A stretch of 64,000 bases of DNA from Pontibacter sp. E15-1 (GCF_022601975.1 NZ_JAKVIR010000002.1:207158-271157); one strand, 5' to 3'; counted from the stretch's first letter, positions 53,121 to 62,571 are shown. Numbers and translations: made by a program. Notes: generated by a model not told the origin, from the sequence alone.

Positions 53121-53194
53121 GGCGGGGTAGCTCAGATGGTTAGAGCGCAGGATTCATAACCCTGAGGTCGGCAGTTCGATTCTGCTCCCCGCTA
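53121..53194 (+). tRNA. tRNA-Met (anticodon CAT)
   Basis: A 74-base cloverleaf: acceptor GGCGGGG with CCCCGCT (first pair G-U), D-stem GCTC/GAGC, anticodon loop TTCATAA, T-arm GGCAG TTCGATT CTGCT, discriminator A at 53194. CCA is not encoded. The G1-U72 pair rather than an unpaired C1-A72 points to elongator Met, although a tRNA-Ile with modified CAT cannot be excluded. The anticodon stem closes on an A-C mismatch. Confidence 0.92.
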
Positions 53195-53201
53195 CAAGTG
53201 C

Positions 53202-53238
53202 AAAAGCCGCACCATCTTCTGATGGCGCGGCTTTTTTT
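53202..53238 (+). terminator. Terminator of tRNA-Met
   Basis: AAAAGCCGCACCATC (53202-53216) pairs with GATGGCGCGGCTTTT (53221-53235) with one mismatch and a four-base loop, followed by three more T. Confidence 0.88.
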
Positions 53239-53244
53239 GTTACT

Positions 53245-53379
53245 CTATCTCTCCAGCTCCCTGGCAAACGCCTTAGGTGCTTCACTCAAAGTACGTTGCA
53301 GGCTGCTTGGCATGTCCGGTACCAGAAACCGATTAACATAGTTGAGGCCAAACTTCCCTGCTGGATTTTTCCATACCTT
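53245..53379 (-). pseudogene. Possible C-terminal gene fragment next to the tRNA
   Basis: A 44-codon minus-strand frame reads KVWKNPAGKFGLNYVNRF, then LVPDMPSSLQRTLSEAPKAF and ARELER before a TAG. It has protein-like composition but no start codon in a suitable place, and a stop bounds it upstream. I do not recognise it. It lies directly behind the tRNA gene, a common site for insertions. It could be a chance frame. Confidence 0.3.
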
Positions 53380-53492
53380 TCAGTTTTTTCCTGAAAATTA
53401 AACACCCATTCATACACGCAAAATGAACCATTAAAATAGCTTACCAGTCTCTAAGTATACAGATAGGAAACTTTTAAACTCAGCAGGCTGCC

Positions 53493-54365
53493 ATGGCGAA
53501 CTCCAAAATCCACTCCCCTTCCATCCTTCGTATTCTTTTTCTGCTGATCTTCCTGATCCATTTCGGCTTCCCATCCCAAGCACAGGAATTGCCTGCCGTG
53601 CCCACGCCCACGGTCCACTTTTATCCCCTTGATTCCACGTTCTTTGCCCCTCCTTCGCTCAGGAGGCAACCCTTGCAAACACCGTTTCTCAAAAGCTCAG
53701 CTTTAATCACGGCAGGAGCCACCGCCTTTGTGCTTGTGTTCTCGGTGGCGGATGAGCCGCTGCAGCAATTCACGCAGAGCCACCGCGGCGCTGCCGCCAA
53801 CACCATTGCCAATGTGGTGCAGCCGCTTGGCCGCCAACGGAACCTGGCTCCGCTTGCGGGCGCGGCGCTGCTCGGCGGCATTGTGGCACAAGACCAGAAA
53901 CTGCAGAAAGTGGGCATCCTCTCGCTGGGGAGCATCGTCACGAACGCAGTGGCCACCAGCACCCTGAAGGCCATGTTTGCCCGGCAACGCCCTTCCAACA
54001 CAACAGAGAACCACTTGTTCGACAAGCCTTTCAGCAACTCCGGAAACACCTCGCTTCCCTCCTCCCATACCTCGACGGCCTTTGCCGTGGCTACTTCGGT
54101 GGCCACCGTGTACAAAGACAACAAACTTGTGCCCCCCATCGCCTATGGTGTGGCCACGCTGGTTGGCCTGTCCCGGGTGAACGACAACATGCACTGGGCT
54201 TCGGATGTGCTGGCCGGGGCGGCTGTGGGCTACGTGAGCGCCAAAGTGGTGAACCATGTGTATGACATCGCCTCTCAAAAGCTCCGCGCCCGAAGGACAA
54301 AAATGTATTTCACGCCGCAAATCGGAACCTCAACCGCTGCCATGAGCATGACGGTGGTTTTCTGA
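53493..54365 (+). CDS. PAP2-family phosphatase
   Basis: A 290-residue membrane protein with an N-terminal signal or anchor (LRILFLLIFLIHFGFPSQAQ). The three PAP2 motifs are present: KAMFARQRP (KxxxxxxRP), PSSHTSTAF (PSGH equivalent) and SRVNDNMHWASDV (SRxxxxxHxxxD). It would dephosphorylate a lipid phosphate such as undecaprenyl pyrophosphate or phosphatidic acid on the outer face. Single gene. The 372-bp gap after it (54366-54737) shows only A/T-rich sequence with no gene that I can support. Confidence 0.88.
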   Translation: MANSKIHSPSILRILFLLIFLIHFGFPSQAQELPAVPTPTVHFYPLDSTFFAPPSLRRQPLQTPFLKSSALITAGATAFVLVFSVADEPLQQFTQSHRGAAANTIANVVQPLGRQRNLAPLAGAALLGGIVAQDQKLQKVGILSLGSIVTNAVATSTLKAMFARQRPSNTTENHLFDKPFSNSGNTSLPSSHTSTAFAVATSVATVYKDNKLVPPIAYGVATLVGLSRVNDNMHWASDVLAGAAVGYVSAKVVNHVYDIASQKLRARRTKMYFTPQIGTSTAAMSMTVVF

Positions 54366-54737
54366 CGCTGCCATACCTATACCTAGTGCTATGCCAAATT
54401 AAAAATTAGACATTAAGAATTAGAAATGAGGTATAACAGGCGTTTTTAAGCATGTAAATACAATTGCTAATTCTGGTAATTATATTGGTCTAGTACTAGC
54501 AGTCGCCCGCTTGCTGCCATCCTTTTAAATCAGCCCATGCTATACCCCTATGGAGATTTTTTAGGTTGCTTTATGGAGGTATACAGTACTATTCTGGCAC
54601 AGAATATAAGTCATCACATTTTAGTGAGCCTACCCCCCTGGCATAGCCACTGTTTAAAACCTTATTCTGTTTTGTTGAATATCCTCGCGTGATCTGCTCC
54701 GTACAACCAAGACTAAAAATCAACGCAGCTCAGATTT

Positions 54738-56345
54738 ATGAAGGACACACAACAAGAGAAACCACTTTGGTGGCATAAAGGCATTATCTATCAAATATAC
54801 CCGCGCTCGTTTCAGGACAGCAACCACGATGGCATCGGCGACCTGAACGGGATTATTCAACGGCTGGACTACCTGCAGTGGCTCGGCGTTTCAGCGGTAT
54901 GGATCTCCCCCATCTACCCCTCGCCCATGGCTGACTATGGGTATGATATCGCGGACTACTGTGCCATACACCCCTTGTTCGGCACCATGGACGACTTTGA
55001 CAGGCTGCTGGAGGAAATCCACCGCCGCGACATGAAACTCATTCTCGACCTTGTGCCAAACCATACCTCCAGCGAGCATCCCTGGTTTCTGGAGTCGCGC
55101 TCATCCAAAGACAACCCCAAGCGAGACTGGTACATCTGGAAAGACGCCAAAGAAGACGGCAGCGAACCCAACAACTGGCTCAGTGTTTTCGGGGGCAGCG
55201 GCTGGGAATGGGATGAGGACACGCAGCAGTATTACTACCACGCCTTCCTGAAGGAGCAGCCCGACCTGAACTGGCGCAACCCCGAGGTGCAGGAAGCCAT
55301 GTTCGACGTGATGCGCTTCTGGCTGGACAAAGGGGTTGACGGCTTCCGGGTGGACGTGATGTGGCATATGGTGAAGGATGAGGAACTGCGCGACAACCCG
55401 CCAAATCCTGAGTATCAGGAGCACATGGCTACCTACGAGAAGCTTGTGCCCGCTTACTCCACAGACCAGCCGGAGATACACGACATTGTAGCCAAAATGC
55501 GGCAGGTGCTGGATGCGTATGACGAACGCATGATGATCGGTGAGATCTACCTGCCTGTCCATCGGCTGGTGACCTATTACGGCAGCGACAACAATGGAGC
55601 GCACCTCCCCTTCAACTTTATGCTTGTCAACCAGGATTGGAACGCCCGCACCCTCTCGCTGCACATCGACGAGTACGAGGGAGCCATACCTCCGGGCGGC
55701 TGGCCAAACTGGGTAATCGGCAACCACGACCAACCGCGCATCACCAGCCGTGTAGGCTACTCGCAGGCCAAAGTGGCCGCCATGCTCCTGCTCACGCTCC
55801 GGGGCACCCCCACCATGTACTATGGCGATGAGATCGGGATGCGCGACGTGCCCATACCCCCTGAGGAAGTACAGGACCCCCAGGGACTGAACATGCCCGA
55901 CAAGGACCTGAGCAGAGACCCCGCCCGAACCCCCATGCAGTGGGACACCTCAGAGTTTTCCGGCTTCTCAGACACCAAACCATGGCTGCGCCTGCCCGAT
56001 AACTTCAGGCGGGTAAATGTGGAGGTGCAGAAAGAAGACGAATATGGCATGCTGAGCTACTACCGCCGCCTGATCAGGATGCGCCAGGAGGAACCAGCCC
56101 TGCACATCGGCGACTACGTTCCGGTGATTACCAAAGGGTCGCTGCTCACGTTTATCCGCAAGCATGAAGACAGGCAGTATCTGGTGCTCCTGAACCTAAG
56201 CCATAGACCGAGCCTGTTCCGGCCCGAACACGCCAATTATACAGGTACCATCGTGCTGGCCACAGACCCTGAGCGCGAAGGCGCGCGCGTGGAGCAGAAC
56301 ATCAGTATGTCCGGCGACGAAGGGATTCTGATCCTCCTGGATTAG
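54738..56345 (+). CDS. GH13 alpha-glucosidase (oligo-1,6-glucosidase-like)
   Basis: A 535-residue GH13 enzyme. Conserved regions are DLVPNHTSSEHPWF, DGFRVDVMWH (nucleophile Asp206), MMIGEIYLP (acid/base Glu269) and IGNHDQPR (Asp330). The opening WWHKGIIYQIYPRSFQDSN is typical of alpha-glucosidases, oligo-1,6-glucosidases and trehalose-related members. No signal peptide, so it acts on intracellular sugars. It lies 70 bp before treZ in the same direction. Together they suggest handling of maltodextrin or trehalose. Confidence 0.9.
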   Translation: MKDTQQEKPLWWHKGIIYQIYPRSFQDSNHDGIGDLNGIIQRLDYLQWLGVSAVWISPIYPSPMADYGYDIADYCAIHPLFGTMDDFDRLLEEIHRRDMKLILDLVPNHTSSEHPWFLESRSSKDNPKRDWYIWKDAKEDGSEPNNWLSVFGGSGWEWDEDTQQYYYHAFLKEQPDLNWRNPEVQEAMFDVMRFWLDKGVDGFRVDVMWHMVKDEELRDNPPNPEYQEHMATYEKLVPAYSTDQPEIHDIVAKMRQVLDAYDERMMIGEIYLPVHRLVTYYGSDNNGAHLPFNFMLVNQDWNARTLSLHIDEYEGAIPPGGWPNWVIGNHDQPRITSRVGYSQAKVAAMLLLTLRGTPTMYYGDEIGMRDVPIPPEEVQDPQGLNMPDKDLSRDPARTPMQWDTSEFSGFSDTKPWLRLPDNFRRVNVEVQKEDEYGMLSYYRRLIRMRQEEPALHIGDYVPVITKGSLLTFIRKHEDRQYLVLLNLSHRPSLFRPEHANYTGTIVLATDPEREGARVEQNISMSGDEGILILLD

Positions 56346-56415
56346 CGCCATCAATTCTTCCTATTCTTTTTGCCGGAGAACTATGTTTCCGTTAAATAAT
56401 CATGTCTTAAAATAA

Positions 56416-58263
56416 ATGAAAACAGTAGGTTCAGAACTTCAGGGGAACGGACGCTGCCGCTTTACGGTATGGGCACCTGAAAAAAAGAGCATGACGCTGC
56501 ACCTGACATTCCCCGAGGAGCGGGAGATTGAAATGGAGCGAGCCGAATGGGGATATTTTACAATTGAGATAGAGGATGCCTCACCGGGTATCCGCTATTA
56601 CTATAAGCCGGATGGCAAGCAATCGTACCCGGACCCGGCTTCGCAGTACCAGCCCGAGGGGGTACACGGGCCTTCAGAAGTGGTTGATCATGGCGCATAT
56701 GCCTGGAGCGACACCGACTGGAACAACCTGCCAATGCAGGAACTGGTGCTCTATGAGCTGCATGTGGGCACCTTTACTCCCGAAGGCACTTTCGAGGCCA
56801 TCATCCCGAGGTTGAAGGACCTGCGCGAGACCGGCGTGAACGCCATCGAGATCATGCCTGTCGCGCAGTTTCCCGGCGACCGCAACTGGGGCTACGACGG
56901 GGTTTTCCCGTATGCCGTGCAAAACTCATACGGCGGGCCGCTCGGACTGAAAAAGCTCGTGAACGCCTGCCATGCCAACGGTATAGCGGTATACCTGGAT
57001 GTGGTGTACAATCATCTGGGCCCGGAGGGAAATTACTTTGGGAAGTTTGGCCCTTATTTTACCGACGCCTGCAGTACGCCATGGGGAGACGCCATCAACT
57101 TCGACGGCCCATACGCGGATGGGGTGCGGGAGTACTTCACCAACAACCCCTTGTACTGGTATGAGCACTTCCATGTGGATGGGCTGCGCCTGGATGCCAT
57201 CCATACCATCTTTGATAAGGGAGCAGTATCGGTATGGGAGTTGCTGCAGAACAAGCTTCAGGCAGTGACCGAGCAAACCGGGAAGCCCTTTTACCTGATC
57301 GCAGAAAGCGACCTGAATGACCCCAAAGTAGTGAAAAGCCCGGAAGTGGGCGGATTTGGGTTTAACGCGCAATGGCTGGATGATTTTCACCACGCGCTGT
57401 ATGTGCTGCTAGACGCTGAAGGCCGGAAATCATACGAGGATTTTGGAAAGGTGGAGCAGCTGGCGAAAGCCTTCACGGACGGGTTTGTGCATAGCGGCGA
57501 TTACGTCAAATTCCGGAAAAAGACGTTTGGCAGGTCTTCCGCTTCCGTGCCGGGCAACCATTTCGTAAACTTCGTGCAAAACCACGATCAGGTAGGCAAC
57601 AGGGTATACGGCGAGCGCCTGTCGGTGCTGGTGGGGCCAGAAAGACTAAAATTGGCCGCTGCCGCAGTGCTTCTGGCCCCCTACATCCCGATGCTGTTTA
57701 TGGGTGAGGAATATGCCGAGGATACCCCGTTCATGTACTTCGTGAGCCACTCAGACAAGAAGCTGATCGAGGCAGTGCAGGAAGGCCGTAAAAATGAGTT
57801 TGCCGATTTTTCTCAGAAAGGCGACTTCCCGGACCCGCAAAAAGAGGGCACTTTCCTGAAATCGAAGCTACAGTGGGAGAAAAGGCAACAGCCGAATCAC
57901 CAACTCCTCCTGGCCTGGCACCGGGAGTTGATCCAACTCCGCCGTAACATGCCAGCGCTACAGAATTTCAACAAGGTGGATGTGGCGGCGCAGGCTATCG
58001 GCCAGTCAGGTATGGTTTTGCTGCGGCAATCCCATGACCACAAGCAGCAGCTGGTATGCCTGTTCAACCTGTCTGAGAAAGAGATCGTTTATACCCTGCC
58101 AGACCATGCCGCAGGATGGGAGCGCGTGCTACACTCAGGTGAGAAAAAGTGGATGCCAACAAAAGATGCAGAGAACGCCACCAAGGTGCCAACCCGCATC
58201 AAAGCCGGTCAGAAGCTTCATCTGCCCCCACTCAGCGTAACGGTCTATCAAAATGAAAAGTAG
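56416..58263 (+). CDS. treZ: Malto-oligosyltrehalose trehalohydrolase
   Basis: A 615-residue GH13 enzyme that releases trehalose from malto-oligosyltrehalose. An N-terminal carbohydrate-binding-like domain (FTVWAPEKKSMTLHL) is followed by ELHVGTFTPEGTFEAIIPRL, LDVVYNHLGPEGNYF, DGLRLDAIHTIFD (Asp260), YLIAESDLND (Glu297) and VQNHDQVGNR. The GNYFGKFGPYFTD segment is specific to TreZ rather than to glycogen branching enzyme. Its usual partner TreY (malto-oligosyltrehalose synthase) is not in the window and should lie elsewhere if the pathway works. Confidence 0.88.
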   Translation: MKTVGSELQGNGRCRFTVWAPEKKSMTLHLTFPEEREIEMERAEWGYFTIEIEDASPGIRYYYKPDGKQSYPDPASQYQPEGVHGPSEVVDHGAYAWSDTDWNNLPMQELVLYELHVGTFTPEGTFEAIIPRLKDLRETGVNAIEIMPVAQFPGDRNWGYDGVFPYAVQNSYGGPLGLKKLVNACHANGIAVYLDVVYNHLGPEGNYFGKFGPYFTDACSTPWGDAINFDGPYADGVREYFTNNPLYWYEHFHVDGLRLDAIHTIFDKGAVSVWELLQNKLQAVTEQTGKPFYLIAESDLNDPKVVKSPEVGGFGFNAQWLDDFHHALYVLLDAEGRKSYEDFGKVEQLAKAFTDGFVHSGDYVKFRKKTFGRSSASVPGNHFVNFVQNHDQVGNRVYGERLSVLVGPERLKLAAAAVLLAPYIPMLFMGEEYAEDTPFMYFVSHSDKKLIEAVQEGRKNEFADFSQKGDFPDPQKEGTFLKSKLQWEKRQQPNHQLLLAWHRELIQLRRNMPALQNFNKVDVAAQAIGQSGMVLLRQSHDHKQQLVCLFNLSEKEIVYTLPDHAAGWERVLHSGEKKWMPTKDAENATKVPTRIKAGQKLHLPPLSVTVYQNEK

Positions 58264-58290
58264 GGCCGCCGCCTTCAGCAAGCCGTAAAT

Positions 58291-58339
58291 CAGTATACAA
58301 GAGATGCCCCGGAATTTCCGGGGCCTCTCTTGTATACTG
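58291..58339. terminator. Bidirectional terminator between treZ and the ABC-F gene
   Basis: CAGTATACAAGAGA pairs with TCTCTTGTATACTG, then a two-base mismatch, then CCCCGG with CCGGGG, closing on an AATTT loop. The 14-bp and 6-bp stems stack into one hairpin at the point where two convergent genes meet. Confidence 0.82.
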
Positions 58340-58374
58340 TATGGTATGGGAATCACATCGTGCGACGGTAATGA

Positions 58375-60309
58375 TCAGTCTGCAATTTTTGCCTCAAGGT
58401 CTTCCACTTCCAGCATCAGTTCCTCCCATTTCCCCTGCGTTGTGTCAATTTTCTGCTGGATGGCCTCAAACTTTTGCGTAACCTCCTGCAAGGTTTCGAT
58501 GTTGCCAAAAACGTTCGGGTCAGACAGCTGCTTCTCAAACTCTGCGCGCTTTTTCTCCAGCTGTTGCACCTCGTTCTCGGTGTCGCGAAGCTGCCTGTTG
58601 ACGAGCTTTAGTTGGTTGGTCAGCTGCACAAAGTCACTTTTCTCGCGCACAACCTTCGGTTTCTCCTCGTGCTTCTGCTCTGGCGCTTCCACCGCAGACT
58701 TCTTGCTCTCTTTCTCGCGTTTTTCCATCCAGGCATCATACTCGTGGTAGGTGCCGGGGTATTCTTTCAGCTCATAATCCTCGATATACCATATTTTGGT
58801 GGCCACATGCTCAACAAAAAAGCGGTCGTGGGAGATGATGACGAATGTGCCTTCATACTGCTCCAGCGCCTGAATGAGGATATTGACGGACTGCATGTCG
58901 AGGTGGTTAGTGGGCTCATCCAGCATCAGGAAGTTAGCCTCCGAGATCAGCGTTTTGGCAAGCGCCACCCGGCTTTTCTCTCCTCCCGACAGTACCTTGA
59001 TCTTTTTGAAAACAGTGTCGCCCGTAAACAGGAAAGAGCCGAGCAGCGTGCGCAGTTCCATCTCTGTTTTTTTAGACCCGGCCTGCTGCATCTCCTGCAA
59101 AATCTCGTTCTCCACGTTCAGCGACTCCAGCTGGTGCTGGGCATAGAACGACATGATCACGTTATGACCCAGCTCGCGGTTGCCCTTTATTTCCTCGGTG
59201 CCGGCAATGATGCGCAGCAGCGTGGACTTGCCTTTTCCGTTGGCCCCCACCAGCGCAATCTTGTCGCCGCGCTCAATGTGCACGTTGGTGTTCTTGAAAA
59301 TCACTTTGTCGCCGAACCTCTTGCTCATATGTTCCAGGCGAAAGATGTGGCGGCCCGGCTGGATATTAAACTTAAAGCTGAAGTTAACTTTCGCGGCGTC
59401 CGGGGCCACCTCCTCAATGCGGTCCATGCGCTCCAGTTGCTTCATGCGGCTCTGGGCCTGTTTCGCTTTGGTTGCCTTAGCCTTGAAACGCTCGATAAAC
59501 CGCTCCGCCTGCTTTATTTGTGCCTGTTGGTTTTCGTAAGCGCCCTGCTGTATCTCATTCCGGAGCACTTTCTCCTCCATGTAGAAGCTGTAGTTTCCGG
59601 GGTATAAATTCAGCTTGCTGTTGGATACCTCCACGGTGATATTGGTCGTGCGATCCAGAAACTCCCGGTCATGCGACACGATCACCACGGCTCCCTCGAA
59701 GCGCTCGAGGTATGACTCCAGCCATTTGATGGAGGGCAGGTCGAGGTGGTTGGTCGGCTCATCCAGCAGCAGCAGCGACGGCTTCTGAAGCAGGATCTTG
59801 GCCAGCATGACGCGCATCCGCCACCCTCCGGAGAAGGTAGCCAGCGGCTGCTGCAGTTCCTGCGTGGAAAAGCCAAGTCCCTCCAGAATCGCCTCTGCGC
59901 TGGCCTGCATCGTGTAGCCTCCCAGCGCCTCAAAGCGCTCCTGCAGGTGCGCCAGCTTGTTGACCAGATCATCGTGGAAATTGTTCTCAAACTCCACCAG
60001 CACCTTGTCGATCTCCTGCTGCAGGTGCATCGCCTCGGCAAAAGCCTGCATCGCCACCGACAGGATGCTCTCGTGCGTCTCGTAGCTCAGCAAATCCTGG
60101 TTCAGAAACCCGATGGTGGTCTCTTTGCTCATCTGGATGCTCCCGCTGTCTGGCTTATACTCCCCCACAATGATGCGCAAGAGCGTGGATTTGCCCGTGC
60201 CGTTCAGCCCAATAAGCCCGATTTTGTCTTTTGGCTTGATGTGCAGGTTGGCGTCCTCATACATGGGGCGGCTGCCGAAATGGAAATTGAGATTATTGAT
60301 CGAGATCAT
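58375..60309 (-). CDS. ABC-F family ATPase
   Basis: A 644-residue soluble protein with two ABC cassettes: Walker A GLNGTGKSTLLR and GANGKGKSTLLR, signatures TFSGGWRMRVMLA and LSGGEKSRVALA, and Walker B LLLLDEPTNHLD and FLMLDEPTNHLD. The linker between them (about residues 235-300) is Lys/Gln-rich and helical, and the C terminus is a coiled coil (about 545-644). There is no membrane part, so it acts on ribosomes, like Uup or EttA. Coiled-coil tail and length are closest to Uup/YdiF. Antibiotic protection is not indicated. Confidence 0.92.
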   Translation of the reverse strand: MISINNLNFHFGSRPMYEDANLHIKPKDKIGLIGLNGTGKSTLLRIIVGEYKPDSGSIQMSKETTIGFLNQDLLSYETHESILSVAMQAFAEAMHLQQEIDKVLVEFENNFHDDLVNKLAHLQERFEALGGYTMQASAEAILEGLGFSTQELQQPLATFSGGWRMRVMLAKILLQKPSLLLLDEPTNHLDLPSIKWLESYLERFEGAVVIVSHDREFLDRTTNITVEVSNSKLNLYPGNYSFYMEEKVLRNEIQQGAYENQQAQIKQAERFIERFKAKATKAKQAQSRMKQLERMDRIEEVAPDAAKVNFSFKFNIQPGRHIFRLEHMSKRFGDKVIFKNTNVHIERGDKIALVGANGKGKSTLLRIIAGTEEIKGNRELGHNVIMSFYAQHQLESLNVENEILQEMQQAGSKKTEMELRTLLGSFLFTGDTVFKKIKVLSGGEKSRVALAKTLISEANFLMLDEPTNHLDMQSVNILIQALEQYEGTFVIISHDRFFVEHVATKIWYIEDYELKEYPGTYHEYDAWMEKREKESKKSAVEAPEQKHEEKPKVVREKSDFVQLTNQLKLVNRQLRDTENEVQQLEKKRAEFEKQLSDPNVFGNIETLQEVTQKFEAIQQKIDTTQGKWEELMLEVEDLEAKIAD

Positions 60310-60586
60310 GTGCTAGCTTCTTCTGAAACCACAAAGGTACTTAATTTTGCGCGTCTCTGAAAAGCGCAGCCCAATCCATACCTGGCAGCGCTGCATTCAG
60401 GCCTTCAGCAGGCAAGACATCTTCTCCTTTTTCGGCCAACCTTGCCTTACATACAGCACATTCAGGGTTGAATATGACAACTCGGGAGCTAATGAGTGCA
60501 TACGGTGTAACGATATAAACACGCGGCCCTGGATGCCGCCTGAAAAAGTGAACCGGGCTAAACAATAATAAAACCGGCACGTTTCA

Positions 60587-60594
60587 TATCTTTG
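60587..60594 (+). promoter_or_regulatory. -7 box before the 2H phosphoesterase gene
   Basis: TATCTTTG, consensus match, 55 bases before the start. No TTG at the proper spacing. The rest of the gap 60310-60649 holds an uncertain 79-codon minus-strand frame (60341-60580) that I do not accept as a gene. Confidence 0.45.
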
Positions 60595-60649
60595 TGTCTT
60601 GTGCGAGCCATTTTGCCCACACCTAAAGACGTACTAAAAGCCATACCCT

Positions 60650-61201
60650 ATGATTGCGATTGCTTCGCTTTTAGACAAGACTGCCACAGAGCGCGTTTCG
60701 GACCTTACTGACCAATTGGAGAAGAAGTTTGGCATTAGCGGCGTGAAAATTACCCCTTACCCGCACCTGACGGCCCTGACGGCAGAGGTACCGGACATGG
60801 AGGAATTTAAGGAATACCTGGAGTCTACCTGCCTGGAAACGCGCAAGCTGACTGTCAGGACCACCGGGCTGGGCGTGTTTCCGGGGCCGAATCCAGTCAT
60901 TTTTATACCTGTGCTCCGTACTCCTCCCCTCAACAACCTGCACGAGCGCCTGCACCGCGATATTTCCGAGATGAGCACAGAGATGGGTGTCTATTATAAC
61001 CCTAAACTGTGGCTGCCCCACATCACCCTGGCCTTGGGCGACACGACCCAAGAGCTGCTCGGGCCTGTGCTGAATTTTCTGGGAACTTTCAATTTTAACT
61101 GGGAAATTACGCTGGACAACCTGACCATCATGCAGAAGTGCGGCGAGTACTACCTCAAGGAAGATGCCTTCCAGTTCGGGAAGCGAGAGCTGATCAATTA
61201 A
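60650..61201 (+). CDS. 2H phosphoesterase (2'-5' RNA ligase family)
   Basis: A 183-residue protein with the two HxTx motifs of the family: HLTA (His39) and HITL (His124). The spacing of 85 residues and the two-lobed beta pattern agree with LigT/CPDase-type enzymes, which act on 2',3'-cyclic phosphates or 2'-5' bonds. In vivo substrates are usually unknown. Stands alone. Confidence 0.87.
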   Translation: MIAIASLLDKTATERVSDLTDQLEKKFGISGVKITPYPHLTALTAEVPDMEEFKEYLESTCLETRKLTVRTTGLGVFPGPNPVIFIPVLRTPPLNNLHERLHRDISEMSTEMGVYYNPKLWLPHITLALGDTTQELLGPVLNFLGTFNFNWEITLDNLTIMQKCGEYYLKEDAFQFGKRELIN

Positions 61202-61237
61202 AAAAGCCGCCCCAGGTTGAGGCGACTTCTGTATCAG

Positions 61238-62494
61238 TTAATTAAAAAGATAGGAAAGCTGTACTGTGCTTGCCGACTTTATCACATTCAGGCCGATGTA
61301 TGGCGAGAAGCCGTTTCCACGCTCATACCTTGCCGACACAACAAACTGACTGTAGTTTATACCAGCCCCAAGCAGGATCGCCTGCTCCAGCTTTCGCATT
61401 TCCTCTAGCGGTGGGTTTTCGTACTCACGAACAATGCCATACTGGCTTCTGGTTGATGTCTGGTTGCTCTTATCACCCACCAGAAAATTCATAGCCAATC
61501 CTGCGCTCAGGAATGGTCTGAGCTTGCTATCGCCCTTCATGGTATAAACTACCTGCATATTTAATGCTGCATACTGCAAATCAAACGTAGTTTTATAGTC
61601 TAAATAGGAGCTCGAAGAAGACTTCTCACTGTAATCTCCGCTCATTTTATACGTCTTGTAAGCGAGTTCAGAGGATACACCCCACCGGCCGTAACCACGC
61701 GGAAGCACCATGTCTATAATTAACCCGGCATTGGGGTTCATGCTGCTAAAATTGCTGCCTACCAGTTCATTATAATCTCCCTCGTTATGAGCAGTATACG
61801 TCGCTACCCCAAGACCCGCGGTTACCCCGAAGCGCAAGCGCGTCTTTTCTTCTTTAGCAACATACTCCTCCTGGTTCGGCTCCACGCAGCTGTTGTATTT
61901 GTTTATGATCTTGGTCAGTGCTTCAGCTTTAAAAGAAGTCGAATGCACCGAGCGCTCTGTAACACCGCAGTCGGATAAGTACACGAGCAACAAACCCTTG
62001 TAGAGCTCCTGTGTAGCAACCATGCGCTTTCCGTCCACCTCTTTTTTAACCTTGCGGTACATCAGTTCCTTCGGCTCCTCATTGCCTTTCTGGATGTAAA
62101 AGTGCCTCTTCCCTCCTTTGTCGTTTAACTCATATAAGTTTGCCGGCCCGCTAACTAACAGTCGCAGCAATACGGTATCGCGCAGTATAACTGCTGGCTG
62201 ATTGACAGCCATGTTGCTTAGGCTTAAAGGCGATGCATCTACATCCACGGTGAATTTACGGTATACATCGCCCTGCGCTAAGCCAAAGCCAGCGATCTCG
62301 GCCTGCGTAAGCGTGCGGGTTTTGCCCTGCTGCATGATAGAGATTTCGTTCGGGTTCCTGATCCAGTTTTCATCCTGGATCTGCACCTGCACGGTGTCGC
62401 CGGCCTGTGTGGTGTAATAGCCGTTCTTAAAGCCGGACTGCGCGGCAGCGCCAAGGCTTATAAGGCAAAGGGCAGAGAGTAAAATTGTTTTCAT
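61238..62494 (-). CDS. Outer-membrane beta-barrel protein
   Basis: A 418-residue protein with a signal peptide (MKTILLSALCLISLGAAAQ). The first half (to about residue 205) is a soluble domain starting GYYTTQAGDTVQVQIQDENW, which resembles Bacteroidetes proteins of unknown function. The second half has alternating strands (RFGVTAGLGVATYTAHNEGD, KLRPFLSAGLAMNFLVGDKS), likely a small outer-membrane barrel, ending QLSYLFN. No function can be given. Its promoter at 62540 overlaps the terminator of an upstream gene relic. Confidence 0.8.
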   Translation of the reverse strand: MKTILLSALCLISLGAAAQSGFKNGYYTTQAGDTVQVQIQDENWIRNPNEISIMQQGKTRTLTQAEIAGFGLAQGDVYRKFTVDVDASPLSLSNMAVNQPAVILRDTVLLRLLVSGPANLYELNDKGGKRHFYIQKGNEEPKELMYRKVKKEVDGKRMVATQELYKGLLLVYLSDCGVTERSVHSTSFKAEALTKIINKYNSCVEPNQEEYVAKEEKTRLRFGVTAGLGVATYTAHNEGDYNELVGSNFSSMNPNAGLIIDMVLPRGYGRWGVSSELAYKTYKMSGDYSEKSSSSSYLDYKTTFDLQYAALNMQVVYTMKGDSKLRPFLSAGLAMNFLVGDKSNQTSTRSQYGIVREYENPPLEEMRKLEQAILLGAGINYSQFVVSARYERGNGFSPYIGLNVIKSASTVQLSYLFN

Positions 62495-62506
62495 AGGACA
62501 TTATTA

Positions 62507-62539
62507 ACAAAAAGGGCTGCCATGTAGTATAGCAGCCCT
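62507..62539 (-). terminator. Terminator at the end of the deoxyhypusine-synthase-like remnant
   Basis: On the minus strand AGGGCTGC (62532-62539) and GCAGCCCT (62513-62520) pair perfectly and are followed by TTTTTGTT. The start codon of the barrel gene is 13 bases further on. Confidence 0.75.
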
Positions 62540-62571
62540 CAAATATAGGAATGAATAAATTCTTGGCCAAT
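62540..62571 (-). promoter_or_regulatory. Promoter of the outer-membrane barrel gene
   Basis: ATTG (62568-62571), 20-bp spacer, TATATTTG (62540-62547): full consensus on the minus strand. Transcription should begin near 62533, inside the terminator stem, so RNA from this promoter cannot fold the full terminator whereas upstream transcripts can. Confidence 0.72.

Noticed and set aside
53121..53194. Initiator tRNA-fMet
   Set aside because: The first acceptor pair is G-U rather than the unpaired C1-A72 expected of bacterial initiators, and the anticodon stem lacks three consecutive G-C pairs.
60341..60580. A 79-codon minus-strand frame after the ABC-F gene
   Set aside because: No recognisable family, the N terminus is composed of low-information hydrophobic and basic residues, and a similar-length frame exists on the other strand. 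Its only protein-like feature is a CAVCK segment.
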